From: Hydrocarboniphaga sp965279055 | Lineage (GTDB): Bacteria > Pseudomonadota > Gammaproteobacteria > Nevskiales > Nevskiaceae | Direction of reading: 5' to 3' | Assembly: GCF_965279055.1 (NCBI RefSeq) | Contig: NZ_OZ257125.1 | Span: 1,488,001 to 1,552,000, forward strand | Length of the DNA: 64,000 nt | In this document: positions 39,849 through 48,860 of the stretch, piece after piece | Layout of the letters: each line of letters opens with the position of its first letter | Position numbering within the stretch: position 1 is the stretch's first letter | The notes under the pieces: model-generated | What the model saw: only the letters and a program-made list of their open reading frames with translations | Databases searched by the model: none | Told to the model about the DNA's origin: nothing | Program-made: the position numbers and the translations under genes

Positions 39849-40196
39849 GTGACCTTTAGTAGGCCGATAGGGATTTGAAGTACGCCAGACGAAAGGGCGG
39901 TGCCTGGAACGTGACGAGCTGAGTTGTCAGCGACCGCCGGATTGTCGTTGGGGATTTCGTTCACGCGCGGCAGGCCGCGCGCGTCGAATTGAATACGGAC
40001 GGCGCCGCGCGGACCTTGATTTCGCTATCGGCTGTTTAGCTTGAATTCCATTGTTGCAAATAAGAATCGAAAACATTTAGACTGGCCGCATCCGCATTCT
40101 GACTGCAGCGACGTTTCAGTCTAAAAAGGGCTCGGGCGCGTTCGCATTCCATTGCCCAGCAGCAAGCCAGGCCACATTCCTATTGGGGGTTGTCCC
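39849..40196. other. Intergenic region upstream of the TonB receptor (348 bases)
   Basis: Lower in GC than the surroundings. It holds the 5' side of the decayed regulator (a repeated AGTAGGCC, 39839-39846 and 39858-39865) and, towards the receptor gene, a Fur-like site at 40056-40074. No other gene, tRNA or terminator seen. Confidence 0.5.
40056..40074. promoter_or_regulatory. Possible Fur box upstream of TonB receptor
   Basis: GCAAATAAGAATCGAAAAC matches 11 of 19 positions of the Fur consensus, in an AT-rich patch about 120 bases before the receptor start. The score is borderline, and the context (TonB-dependent receptor) adds most of the support. Confidence 0.4.
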
Positions 40197-42419
40197 GTGC
40201 GCCTTGCCTGTTCACTGGCGGTTGTCGCCAGTCTGTTGCCCATCGTGTCTGTTGCCCAAGAGGCACCCGTTTCTCAGGTGCTGGTGGCCAACACCGAGGC
40301 AGTTGAGCTTGAAACCGTCATAGTAACCGGCGAAAAGTTGCAACGCGACGAGATCGACACGACCACCAGCGTTGGCGTGCGGAGTGCGAGGCAGATAGAA
40401 GAGTCTTCGGCCCAGACGCTCGATCAGGTGATCAGCCAGATGGCGAATGTGTCCGTCTCAAATGGCTTGGCGATCCGTGGCATCCCGCTCTACGGACCTA
40501 CCAGCGGTGACGGCAAGGTGGCGACGATATCAGTCGACGGCGTTTCGCAGGAGGGCTATTCGCAGGGCATCGATTCGTTGTCTGTCTGGGATGTCGATCA
40601 GGCCGAGGTACTGCGTGGTCCTCAGTCGACGAATCAGGGGCGCAATTCATTGGCCGGCGCCGTAATTCTGAGCACTGCCGATCCGACCGACTACTGGGAC
40701 TTTCACTCGCTGCTGAGCGCTGGAAACCAGGATGCGACGCGAGTTGCGGTTGCCGGCGGCGGTCCGTTGATTGCGAACCTCGCCGCGTTCCGCGTGAGCT
40801 TCGAACGCTACGATCGTGACGGTTCCAGCTACAACGAAACGCGTGACGACGATCGCTGGAATCATAGCGATCAGCAGACCCTGCGCGGCAAACTGTCGCT
40901 GACGCCTTTCGGTGATCGCTATCGCGCATTGCTGACGCTGGTCGACCAGAAAACCGACAATGGCGATGGCTATGTTGAGGCCACGACCCGGGACGTTAAG
41001 GATCGTATTTCCTTGGCCAACGATCCAGGCTACTTCAGGCCTGAGAGCCGAACCGCAAGCCTCGAACAGATCGTCAACTGGGACCATGCGAGCCTGACCT
41101 TGCTGAGCACCTACCTCGATTCGGATCGGGATAGCACCAGCGACTATGACGAGACCGAATATGAACTCGGCAATTCCTTCAGTGGCGGTAGCCTGGAGAC
41201 ATTTACGCAGGAAGTTCGCAGCAATTTTGAGCTGCCATTGTTCGGGCGCGATCTCAAGGGGGTGGCAGGGCTTTACTACGCCGATGAGGATACCCACGAC
41301 CGGTTCGGCTATTCGCTACCGTTGTACTACGGGCTTTATGCGACCGGACTCTGTGGATCGGCGTTGAGCGATCCCAATGCGACGCTGGAAACCTGTCAAT
41401 CGGTCTTTTCTGCCGATCCTGAGCATTTTGTTCTGCGCAGCGACGACAACACCGGCAATACCCGCAATCAGGCGGCGTACTTCGAGTTCGACTATCCAGT
41501 CGGCGTCTTCACCCTTACCGCTGGGCTGCGTTACGACCGCGAGAAACACAGGGAGACGCTAACCAATGATACAACCGGCAACGACGACTACACGCAGGCC
41601 TTGCTGGACAGCGTCGGCTTCGGTCCCGAAGCGACACCGCCATTGTCGAATGCCTTTCATGCCTGGTTACCGAAGGCGGGTTTGCGCTATGGCATTTCCG
41701 AAGATTGGGTGGTCGGCCTGACGTTCCAGCGTGGTTACCGCGCCGGCGGCACGAGCTACAGTTATTTGCCGGCGAGTGTCGGTGGAGGCTCCACGCCTTA
41801 TGGTCCCGAGTTCACCAACAACTACGAACTCTCGCTCAAAGGCAAGCCGACGCAGCGGACGACGATAGCTTTCAATGCCTACCACATCGATTGGACCGAT
41901 CAGCAGGTCAACATCGGTACCAGCACGCTTGACACTCACATCGTCAACGCGGGCCGTTCCCGACTCCAGGGACTGGAGTTCGAGGGGCGGGGGTTCGTCA
42001 GCCCGCAACTCGAACTGTTCGCTGCATTGGGTCTATCGCGTACCGAATACCGCGAGTTCCTGATTCCATCGACGGGCGAAGACTACTCCGGCAACCAGTT
42101 CTTGCGATCACCGCGCACCACAGCCTCAGCCGGGGCGACCTGGAAGCCAGGCAACTGGCTGCTCAATGCAAACGTGGTCTTTGAGGGTTCGAGCTACTCG
42201 ACGTCGGATAACAATCCGGATCTGCGCAACGGCTCGCACACGTTATGCAATGCTCGCGCCGCCTATCAATTCCCGAGCCAGTTGCAGCTTTTTGTCTACG
42301 CCCTCAACTTGCTCGACGAGACTTACACGACGTATCAGTTACAGACGGTCGGTGGACGTACTCAAGCTTATCCAGGCGAGGCACGTCTGTTCGGCGCTGG
42401 GGTGGAGTGGCGTATCTGA
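40197..42419 (+). CDS. TonB-dependent outer-membrane receptor, 740 aa
   Basis: Energy-dependent importer of a large ligand, likely a ferric siderophore or similar. GTG 40197 after a GGGGGT site gives a proper signal peptide (VRLACSLAVVASLLPIVSVA); a TTG at 40152 would add 15 residues before it. TonB box-like ETVIVTGEK, plug domain (ARQIEESSAQTLDQVISQM, LRGPQSTNQGRNSLAGAV), then a beta-barrel with alternating strands and a C-terminal aromatic-ending strand (RLFGAGVEWRI). Iron control is suggested by the upstream Fur-like site. No TonB, transporter or synthesis genes adjoin. Base composition is lower in GC than the flanks. Confidence 0.9.
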   Translation: MRLACSLAVVASLLPIVSVAQEAPVSQVLVANTEAVELETVIVTGEKLQRDEIDTTTSVGVRSARQIEESSAQTLDQVISQMANVSVSNGLAIRGIPLYGPTSGDGKVATISVDGVSQEGYSQGIDSLSVWDVDQAEVLRGPQSTNQGRNSLAGAVILSTADPTDYWDFHSLLSAGNQDATRVAVAGGGPLIANLAAFRVSFERYDRDGSSYNETRDDDRWNHSDQQTLRGKLSLTPFGDRYRALLTLVDQKTDNGDGYVEATTRDVKDRISLANDPGYFRPESRTASLEQIVNWDHASLTLLSTYLDSDRDSTSDYDETEYELGNSFSGGSLETFTQEVRSNFELPLFGRDLKGVAGLYYADEDTHDRFGYSLPLYYGLYATGLCGSALSDPNATLETCQSVFSADPEHFVLRSDDNTGNTRNQAAYFEFDYPVGVFTLTAGLRYDREKHRETLTNDTTGNDDYTQALLDSVGFGPEATPPLSNAFHAWLPKAGLRYGISEDWVVGLTFQRGYRAGGTSYSYLPASVGGGSTPYGPEFTNNYELSLKGKPTQRTTIAFNAYHIDWTDQQVNIGTSTLDTHIVNAGRSRLQGLEFEGRGFVSPQLELFAALGLSRTEYREFLIPSTGEDYSGNQFLRSPRTTASAGATWKPGNWLLNANVVFEGSSYSTSDNNPDLRNGSHTLCNARAAYQFPSQLQLFVYALNLLDETYTTYQLQTVGGRTQAYPGEARLFGAGVEWRI

Positions 42420-42704
42420 TGGGTCGTTAGCCCAGTCGACGACCGAGAGTGAGTTTCGGAGTGTCGGCGCAGCCCGCTCCGGCGAGGTGAAGAGGGGTAT
42501 CTGGATGGCCTTATTAAACTTGAGTCGTTCAGTTCCAGACATTCCGGGGTTCATGCAGAAAGTCGGACCTGGCCGCTGGATCGCGGCGAATTGCAGCGCC
42601 ATCGCGGGCCTCGAAGATGGTGCGGGGTCGGAGCGCTTCTCGGTACGGCCTTTGCAACATCGTCCTGGCGTGGCAGTCGCCGCGCATCCAGCCAGGAGGC
42701 GACG

Positions 42705-43103
42705 ATGAAAGGGCAAGCTTGGGATGACGGCGGCATGACGCTGCTAGCGCTCGAACAATTGGTTGAGGCGCTGACCGGCGAATGCAGCAACCAGCAGCGC
42801 CGGCTGTTGGCGCAGCGCCTGGTGCAGGGCGCGCGCCGCCTGGTCACCACCACCGTGGCGCGCAGTGAAACCCTGGACAAGATCCACAAGCTGATCGACG
42901 AGCTCGAATGTCTGCCGACGTCGATGCAGCGCTATGACCACCAGGCGCGCAAGCTGGCCTGGGCGATGCGCAAGCTGCAGGCGCAGCGGCCGACGCTGTT
43001 GGCGGAAGTCAATGCGGACGAGGGCGCCGCCGCGTTTTCGAGTGTCTCGGTGCCCTTGGCGGGCACGGAGTATTCGGCGAGGGTTTCTGCGCGGCGCGTG
43101 TGA
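42705..43103 (+). CDS. Hypothetical helical protein, 132 aa
   Basis: ATG 42705 follows a strong AGGAGG site at good spacing. The protein is mostly alpha-helical and charged (LLALEQLVEALTGECSNQQRRLLAQRLVQGARRLV; KIHKLIDELECL; YDHQARKLAWAMRKLQAQ), with a short Ser/Val-rich tail. No signal peptide or TM segment, and no family recognised. It ends just before a strong terminator shared with the convergent transporter gene. The 285 bases before it hold no other supportable gene. Confidence 0.65.
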   Translation: MKGQAWDDGGMTLLALEQLVEALTGECSNQQRRLLAQRLVQGARRLVTTTVARSETLDKIHKLIDELECLPTSMQRYDHQARKLAWAMRKLQAQRPTLLAEVNADEGAAAFSSVSVPLAGTEYSARVSARRV

Positions 43104-43124
43104 TCCGATCCGGGTGCTAGCGGG

Positions 43125-43159
43125 CAACAAAAAGGCGGGCATTGCCCGCCTTTTTGTTG
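43125..43159. terminator. Bidirectional rho-independent terminator
   Basis: Perfect 16-base arms CAACAAAAAGGCGGGC (43125-43140) and GCCCGCCTTTTTGTTG (43144-43159) with a 3-base ATT loop. A/T tracts flank the GC stem on both sides, so it can end transcripts from the hypothetical gene (plus) and the transporter gene (minus). Confidence 0.9.
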
Positions 43160-43171
43160 AGGCGCCGCCGA

Positions 43172-44506
43172 CTACTCGTCGTCGCGACGCTCTTCCAGGC
43201 TGCGGTTGATGCGCAGCGCCACCAGGGTGCCGATCGAGCCCGACAGCAGGTACAGGCCGACATAGCCGATGCCGAAGTGCGAGGCGATACCCAGCGCCAC
43301 CAGTGGCGCGAAGCCCGCGCCCAGCAGCCAGCCCAGGTCCGAGGTCAGCACCGCACCGCTGTACCGATAGCGCGCGCCGAAACTGGAGTTGACCGCGCCA
43401 GCCGCCTGCGCGTGGCTGAAGCCCAGTAGCGCAAAGCCGACCAGGATGAAGGTGTAGGCGCCGGTAGTGTTGCCCTGGGAGAAGAACGGCAGCAGGCCGA
43501 GCAGCGCGAAAATCGCGATCAGTACCGCGCCGATGCCCAGTGTGGTGCGGCGGCCGACGCGGTCGGCGATCTTGCCGGAGATCAGCATCGTGATCACGGC
43601 CAACGTCGCGCCGGCGAGCTGTACGTACAGGTATTCGGTAACCGATTCCTGAGAGAACAGCGTCACCCACGACAGCGGGAAGATCGTCACCAGGTGGAAC
43701 AGCGCGTAGCTCGCCAGCGGCGCGAACGCGCCGAGCAGGATGTTGGCGCCCTGGTTGCGGAACAGCTCGCCCAGCGGCGACGGCACCAGCTCGCGGGTCT
43801 TCAGCAGCTCGCTGAACTCCGGCGTCGCCACCAGGCGCAGGCGCGCGAACAGCGCGACCACGTTGACCGCGAACGCGACGTAGAAAGGATAGCGCCAGCC
43901 CCAGGACATGAAGTCCGCGGTGCTCAGGCTGCTGACTAGGTAGACGAACAGGCCGGCGGCCAGCATGAAGCCCAGCGGCGCGCCGAGCTGCGGAATCATC
44001 GCGTACCAGCCGCGCTTCTTCTCGGGTGCATTGAGTGCGAGCAGGGACGGCATGCCGTCCCAGGTGCCGCCGAGCGCGATGCCCTGGGCGAAGCGGAACG
44101 CGGCCAGCAGGATGATCGACCACTTGCCGATGTCGGCGTAGCTCGGCAGGAAGGCGGTGCCGGCGGTGGCGGTGCCGAGCATGAACAGCGCGATGGTCAG
44201 CTTGGTGCCGCGCCCGTACCAGTCGTAGATCAGGCGGAACAGCAGCGAGCCGATCGGCCGGGCGATGAAGGCCAGCGAGAAGATCGAGAACGAGTACAGC
44301 GTTGCGTCCATCGGCGTCGCGAACGGGAAGCACAGCGCCGGGAACACCAGCACCGAGGCGATGCCGTAGACGAAGAAGTCGAAGAACTCGGAGATGCGGC
44401 CGATGATCACGCCGATCGCGATCTCGCCCGGCGCGACCCGTGCCGCGACCGCGGGCTGGCCCCGATCCGCGCCGCTCGTCTGTGCGTGTGAACTGACGGT
44501 AGACAT
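43172..44506 (-). CDS. MFS transporter, metabolite:H+ symporter (MHS) type, 444 aa
   Basis: Twelve-helix inner-membrane permease. ATG 44506 is used. Hallmarks of the MHS group: IGRISEFFDFFVYGIASVLVFP at TM1, IARPIGSLLFRLIYDWYGRGTKLTI (loop 2-3 motif), RFAQGIALGGTWDG and the loop 8-9 repeat SGKIADRVGRRTTL. Family members import organic acids, betaines or similar solutes with protons. The substrate is unknown. It is divergent from cyoA, with 153 bases between starts. Confidence 0.88.
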   Translation of the reverse strand: MSTVSSHAQTSGADRGQPAVAARVAPGEIAIGVIIGRISEFFDFFVYGIASVLVFPALCFPFATPMDATLYSFSIFSLAFIARPIGSLLFRLIYDWYGRGTKLTIALFMLGTATAGTAFLPSYADIGKWSIILLAAFRFAQGIALGGTWDGMPSLLALNAPEKKRGWYAMIPQLGAPLGFMLAAGLFVYLVSSLSTADFMSWGWRYPFYVAFAVNVVALFARLRLVATPEFSELLKTRELVPSPLGELFRNQGANILLGAFAPLASYALFHLVTIFPLSWVTLFSQESVTEYLYVQLAGATLAVITMLISGKIADRVGRRTTLGIGAVLIAIFALLGLLPFFSQGNTTGAYTFILVGFALLGFSHAQAAGAVNSSFGARYRYSGAVLTSDLGWLLGAGFAPLVALGIASHFGIGYVGLYLLSGSIGTLVALRINRSLEERRDDE

Positions 44507-44659
44507 CCTGCTCTCAGCCTGTATGGTGGACTTATCGCTTTTGCGAGGGCCGAACAGTCGCACGGTCCGCGCCTTGCGACGATAGGACAAAACGTCCAAT
44601 CGCGCATGCAGGGCAGGGTGCTTAAAGTCGCGGCTCCCCGGGTCCCCACACGATACGCC

Positions 44660-45757
44660 ATGTTCGTCCGAGTCCTGCGCTACGTCTTGCTCCTTGCACT
44701 GGCCAGCCTGCTGGCCGGTTGCAATGCCGTGGTACTGCAGCCGTTCGGCGACGTCGCCGTGCAGCAGCGCAACCTGATCATCGCCTCGACCGTGCTGATG
44801 CTGCTGATCATCATCCCGGTGATCGCGCTGACCTTCGTATTTGCCTGGCGCTACCGCCAGGGCAACACCGAGGCGACCTACGATCCGGACTGGCACCACT
44901 CCACCGGCCTGGAGCTGATCATCTGGTCGGCGCCGCTGCTGATCATCATCGCGCTCGGCGCGCTGACCTGGATCGCCACCCATACGCTGGACCCGTACCG
45001 CCCGCTGGATCGCATCGACGCCGCGCGCCCGGTCACCGCCGAGATGAAGCCGTTGAAGGTGCAGGTGGTCGCGCTGGACTGGAAGTGGCTGTTCATCTAC
45101 CCGGACTACGGCATCGCCACGGTCAACGAAATGGCCGCGCCGGTGGACGTGCCGATCAGCTTCCAGATCACCGCGTCGACGGTGATGAACTCGTTCTTCG
45201 TGCCGGCGCTGGCCGGGCAGATCTACGCGATGCCGGGCATGGAGACGCGCCTGCACGCGGTGATCAATCATGCCGGTGACTACGAGGGCTTCTCGGCCAA
45301 CTACAGCGGCGCCGGTTTCTCCGGCATGCGCTTCCGCTTCAAGGGCATGAGCGGCGACGACTTCGACGCCTGGGTGGCGCAGGTCAAGCAGCGCGGCAGT
45401 GCGCTGCAGCGCGACACCTACATGCAGCTGGAGAAACCCAGCGAGCGCGAGCCGGTGCGTTACTTCGCCACGTCCACACGCGGCCTGTACGACAAGATCC
45501 TCAACATGTGCGTCGACCCGAACAAGATGTGCATGAGCGAGATGATGAAGATCGACGCCAAGGGCGGGCTCGGCATGGAGAGCGTCTACAACATCTCGCG
45601 CCTGGCCTACGACAAGCCGCGCACGCGTCACCAGGCCGCTTCGATCGCGCCGCGTCGCGAGTACGTCAGCGCGCTGTGCGCCGCCGACCCGGAAGTCGCC
45701 CAATCACCTGCCGCGCTGCCGGCGCCGAGCTACGGCTCGGCCCGGTTCGCGCCCTGA
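44660..45757 (+). CDS. cyoA: Cytochrome o ubiquinol oxidase subunit II
   Basis: Subunit II of the bo3-type quinol oxidase in the inner membrane. Lipoprotein leader (VLLLALASLLAGC), two TM helices (NLIIASTVLMLLIIIPVIAL; LIIWSAPLLIIIALGAL), then a periplasmic cupredoxin domain with DWKWLFIYPDYGIATVNE and FFVPALAGQIYAMPGM. Copper-A ligands are absent, as expected for a quinol rather than cytochrome c oxidase. Length 365, slightly longer than E. coli CyoA. First gene of cyoABCD. Confidence 0.95.
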   Translation: MFVRVLRYVLLLALASLLAGCNAVVLQPFGDVAVQQRNLIIASTVLMLLIIIPVIALTFVFAWRYRQGNTEATYDPDWHHSTGLELIIWSAPLLIIIALGALTWIATHTLDPYRPLDRIDAARPVTAEMKPLKVQVVALDWKWLFIYPDYGIATVNEMAAPVDVPISFQITASTVMNSFFVPALAGQIYAMPGMETRLHAVINHAGDYEGFSANYSGAGFSGMRFRFKGMSGDDFDAWVAQVKQRGSALQRDTYMQLEKPSEREPVRYFATSTRGLYDKILNMCVDPNKMCMSEMMKIDAKGGLGMESVYNISRLAYDKPRTRHQAASIAPRREYVSALCAADPEVAQSPAALPAPSYGSARFAP

Positions 45758-45801
45758 TCGTCACGCCACGCGCACGCTGAACGGCATTCGAGAAAACATC
45801 G

Positions 45802-47805
45802 ATGGACCCACGTTCTGAACTGATGCAAACCCTGTTCGGCCGGCTCAGCTGGGAGGCGATCCCGCTGCATGAGCCGATCCTGCTGTACACCTTCTTCGGC
45901 ACCGCGCTGATCGGCCTGACGCTGTTCGGGTACATCACCTACCTGCGCAAGTGGGGCTATCTGTACAACGAGTGGTTCTGCAGCATCGACCACAAGAAGA
46001 TCGGCGTGATGTACATCGTGCTCGGCCTGGTGATGCTGCTGCGCGGCTTCGCCGACGCGATCATGATGCGCCTGCAGCAGGCGATGTCGTTCGGCGATTC
46101 GATGGGCTATTTGCCGCCGCATCACTACGACCAGGTGTTCACCGCGCACGGCGTGATCATGATCTTCTTCGTCGCGATGCCGCTGATCACCGGCCTGATG
46201 AACTACGTGGTGCCGCTGCAGATCGGCGCGCGCGACGTTGCCTTCCCGTTCCTCAACAACTTCAGCTTCTGGATGACCACGGCCGGCGCCGTGCTGGTGA
46301 TGATGTCGCTGTTCGTCGGTGAATTTGCGCGCACCGGCTGGCTGGCGTATCCGCCGCTGTCGGGGCCTGCTTACAGTCCCGACGTCGGAGTCGATTACTA
46401 CATATGGTCGTTGCAGATCGCCGGTGTCGGAACCCTGTTGTCCGGCGTCAATCTGCTGGCGACCATCATCAAGATGCGCGCGCCCGGCATGGGCCTGATG
46501 AAGATGCCGATCTTCACCTGGACCGCGCTGTGCACCAACGTGCTGATCGTCGCCGCGTTCCCGGTGCTGACCGCGGTGCTGGTGCTGCTGTCGCTGGATC
46601 GTTATGCCGGGATGAATTTCTTCAGCAACGATTTCGGCGGCAACGCGATGATGTACGTGAACCTGATCTGGATCTGGGGTCACCCAGAGGTCTACATCCT
46701 GATCCTGCCGGTGTTTGGCGTGTTCTCGGAAGTGGTCGCGACCTTCAGCGGCAAGCGCCTGTTCGGCTACGCGTCGATGGTCTACGCCACGGTCGTGATC
46801 ACGATCCTGTCGTACCTGGTCTGGCTGCATCACTTCTTCACGATGGGCTCGGGCGCGAGCGTCAACTCGTTCTTCGGCATCACCACGATGATCATCTCGA
46901 TCCCGACCGGAGCGAAGATGTTCAACTGGCTGTTCACGATGTACCGCGGCCGCATCCGCTTCGAAGTGCCGATGCTGTGGACGATGGGGTTCATGTTCAC
47001 CTTCGTCATCGGCGGCATGACCGGCGTGCTGCTGGCAGTGCCGCCGGCGGATTTCGTGCTGCACAACTCGCTGTTCCTGATCGCGCACTTTCACAACGTG
47101 ATCATCGGCGGCGTGGTCTTCGGCGTGTTTGCCGGCATCAACTTCTGGTTCCCGAAAGCCACCGGCTTCAAGCTCGATCCGTTCTGGGGCAAGGTCTCGT
47201 TCTGGTTCTGGCTGGTCGGCTTCTGGGTCGCGTTCGCGCCGCTGTACGTGCTCGGCCTGATGGGTGTGACGCGCCGCATGAGCCACTTCGAGGATCCCAG
47301 TTTGCAGATCTGGTTCCAGATCGCGGCGTTCGGCGCGGTGCTGATCGCGATCGGTATCGTGGCGATGCTGGTGCAGATCGTCGTCAGCATCCGCAACCGC
47401 GAGGCGCTGCGCGATCACACCGGTGATCCCTGGCAGGGCCGCACGCTGGAGTGGTCGACCTCGTCGCCGCCGCCGGCCTACAACTTCGCATTCACGCCGC
47501 AGGTGCACGATCACGATGCCTGGTGGGACATGAAGTCGCGCGGTGCGGTGCGTCCGACCGAAGGCTTCATCCCGATCCACATGCCGAAGAACACGGCCGC
47601 CGGCCTGATGCTCGCGGGTGCGGCGATGATCTGCGGTTTCGCGCTGATCTGGCATATCTGGTGGCTGGGCGCGCTGTCCTTTGTCGGGCTGATCGGCGGC
47701 GCGATCTATCACAGCTTCAATTACGACCGCGACTTCCACATTCCGGCGGACGAGGTGACCGTGGTCGAAAACGAACGCAGCCGCCAGCTGGCGCTGCAGG
47801 CCTGA
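45802..47805 (+). CDS. cyoB: Cytochrome o ubiquinol oxidase subunit I
   Basis: Catalytic, proton-pumping subunit with low-spin heme b, heme o3 and CuB. Signatures: HGVIMIFFVAMP with a heme ligand; the cross-linked His-Tyr in WGHPEVYILILPVFG; CuB histidines in LHHFFTMG; and AHFHNVIIGGVVFG with the heme ligands. Fifteen or so TM helices; length 667 against 663 in E. coli. The D-channel motif is also present (PLQIGARDVAFPFLNNFSFW). Confidence 0.97.
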   Translation: MDPRSELMQTLFGRLSWEAIPLHEPILLYTFFGTALIGLTLFGYITYLRKWGYLYNEWFCSIDHKKIGVMYIVLGLVMLLRGFADAIMMRLQQAMSFGDSMGYLPPHHYDQVFTAHGVIMIFFVAMPLITGLMNYVVPLQIGARDVAFPFLNNFSFWMTTAGAVLVMMSLFVGEFARTGWLAYPPLSGPAYSPDVGVDYYIWSLQIAGVGTLLSGVNLLATIIKMRAPGMGLMKMPIFTWTALCTNVLIVAAFPVLTAVLVLLSLDRYAGMNFFSNDFGGNAMMYVNLIWIWGHPEVYILILPVFGVFSEVVATFSGKRLFGYASMVYATVVITILSYLVWLHHFFTMGSGASVNSFFGITTMIISIPTGAKMFNWLFTMYRGRIRFEVPMLWTMGFMFTFVIGGMTGVLLAVPPADFVLHNSLFLIAHFHNVIIGGVVFGVFAGINFWFPKATGFKLDPFWGKVSFWFWLVGFWVAFAPLYVLGLMGVTRRMSHFEDPSLQIWFQIAAFGAVLIAIGIVAMLVQIVVSIRNREALRDHTGDPWQGRTLEWSTSSPPPAYNFAFTPQVHDHDAWWDMKSRGAVRPTEGFIPIHMPKNTAAGLMLAGAAMICGFALIWHIWWLGALSFVGLIGGAIYHSFNYDRDFHIPADEVTVVENERSRQLALQA

Positions 47806-47810
47806 TCCCC

Positions 47811-48446
47811 ATGGCCAATACCACTGCGCACCATTTGATGAGCGGCGACCACGTGTCGGGTTTCTATGATCTGAAGGGCGAGCATCATCCAGAAAACGGC
47901 ACGATGCTCGGTTTCTGGCTGTACCTGATGAGCGACTGCCTGGTGTTCGCCGTGCTGTTCGCGATGTACGGCGTGCTCGGCGGCAACTACGCGGCCGGCC
48001 CAGGCCCGAAAGAGCTGTTCGAGCTGCCGGTGGTCGCGCTCAACACCTCGATGCTGCTGTTCTCGTCGATCACTTACGGCTTCGCGATGCTGGAGATGGC
48101 GCGCAACCGCAAGAGCGCGACCCTGATCTGGCTGGCGATCACCGGCTTGTTCGGTGTGGCTTTCGTCGGCCTGGAACTGCAGGAGTTCGCGCACCTGATC
48201 CACGAAGGCGCGGGCCCGCAGCGCAGCGCCTTCCTGTCGAGTTTCTTCACGCTGGTCGGCACCCACGGCCTGCACGTGACGTTCGGCATCGTCTGGCTGA
48301 TCACCTTGATGGTGCAGGTCGGCAAGGGCGGGCTGACGGTCGAGAACCGTCGCCGTCTGAGCTGCCTGAGCCTGTTCTGGCACTTCCTCGACGTCGTCTG
48401 GATCGGCGTCTTCACCTTCGTCTATCTGATGGGAGTGCTGCGATGA
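47811..48446 (+). CDS. cyoC: Cytochrome o ubiquinol oxidase subunit III
   Basis: Five-helix subunit III of the oxidase, 211 residues. ATG 47811 lies five bases after the cyoB stop. Typical patterns: GTMLGFWLYLMSDCLVFAVLFA, ALNTSMLLFSSITYGFAM, FVGLELQEF, and THGLHVTFGIVWL. It overlaps cyoD by four bases (ATGA). Confidence 0.95.
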   Translation: MANTTAHHLMSGDHVSGFYDLKGEHHPENGTMLGFWLYLMSDCLVFAVLFAMYGVLGGNYAAGPGPKELFELPVVALNTSMLLFSSITYGFAMLEMARNRKSATLIWLAITGLFGVAFVGLELQEFAHLIHEGAGPQRSAFLSSFFTLVGTHGLHVTFGIVWLITLMVQVGKGGLTVENRRRLSCLSLFWHFLDVVWIGVFTFVYLMGVLR

Positions 48447-48850
48447 GCGCTGCACACGGCGACCACGGGCAAGACGCTCGTCACGTCCACAGTCACGACC
48501 ACGGTCATGGCGAAGGCGAGGCGCACGGCACGTTCAAGGGCTACATGACCGGCTTTCTGCTGTCGGTGGTGCTGACCGCGATTCCGTTCTGGCTGGTGAT
48601 GGCCGGCCCGCTGCCGGACAAGCAGCTGACGACGATCATCATCATCGCATTCGCGATCGTGCAGATCCTGGTGCACATGATTTACTTCCTGCACATGAAC
48701 ACCAGCTCCGAAGGCGGCTGGAACATGCTGGCGCTGATCTTCACCGTGGTGCTGGTGGTGATCACCTTGAGCGGCTCGCTGTGGGTGATGTACCACATGA
48801 ACGCCAACATGATGCCCTTGTCCGCGCACGACATGCGCAACATGCCGTGA
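48443..48850 (+). CDS. cyoD: Cytochrome o ubiquinol oxidase subunit IV, His-rich N-terminus
   Basis: Small three-helix subunit that assists assembly. Core matches CyoD (FKGYMTGFLLSVVLTAIPFWLVM; VHMIYFLHMNTSSEGGWNM; GSLWVMYHMNANMM). The first 29 residues contain eight histidines with Asp/Glu/Gly, longer than the short N-terminus of E. coli CyoD (109 residues against 135 here). cyoE, the heme O synthase gene, does not follow and must lie elsewhere. Confidence 0.94.
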   Translation: MSAAHGDHGQDARHVHSHDHGHGEGEAHGTFKGYMTGFLLSVVLTAIPFWLVMAGPLPDKQLTTIIIIAFAIVQILVHMIYFLHMNTSSEGGWNMLALIFTVVLVVITLSGSLWVMYHMNANMMPLSAHDMRNMP

Positions 48851-48860
48851 TGCCAGGCTG

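Noticed and set aside
42420..42704. Candidate small gene between the TonB receptor and the hypothetical helical protein
   Set aside because: Short frames here lack ribosome-binding sites and family features; treated as non-coding.
45730..47739. Minus-strand frame of 669 codons opposite cyoB
   Set aside because: Dominated by His/Arg/Asp/Gln from reverse reading of membrane-protein codons; cyoB itself is certain.
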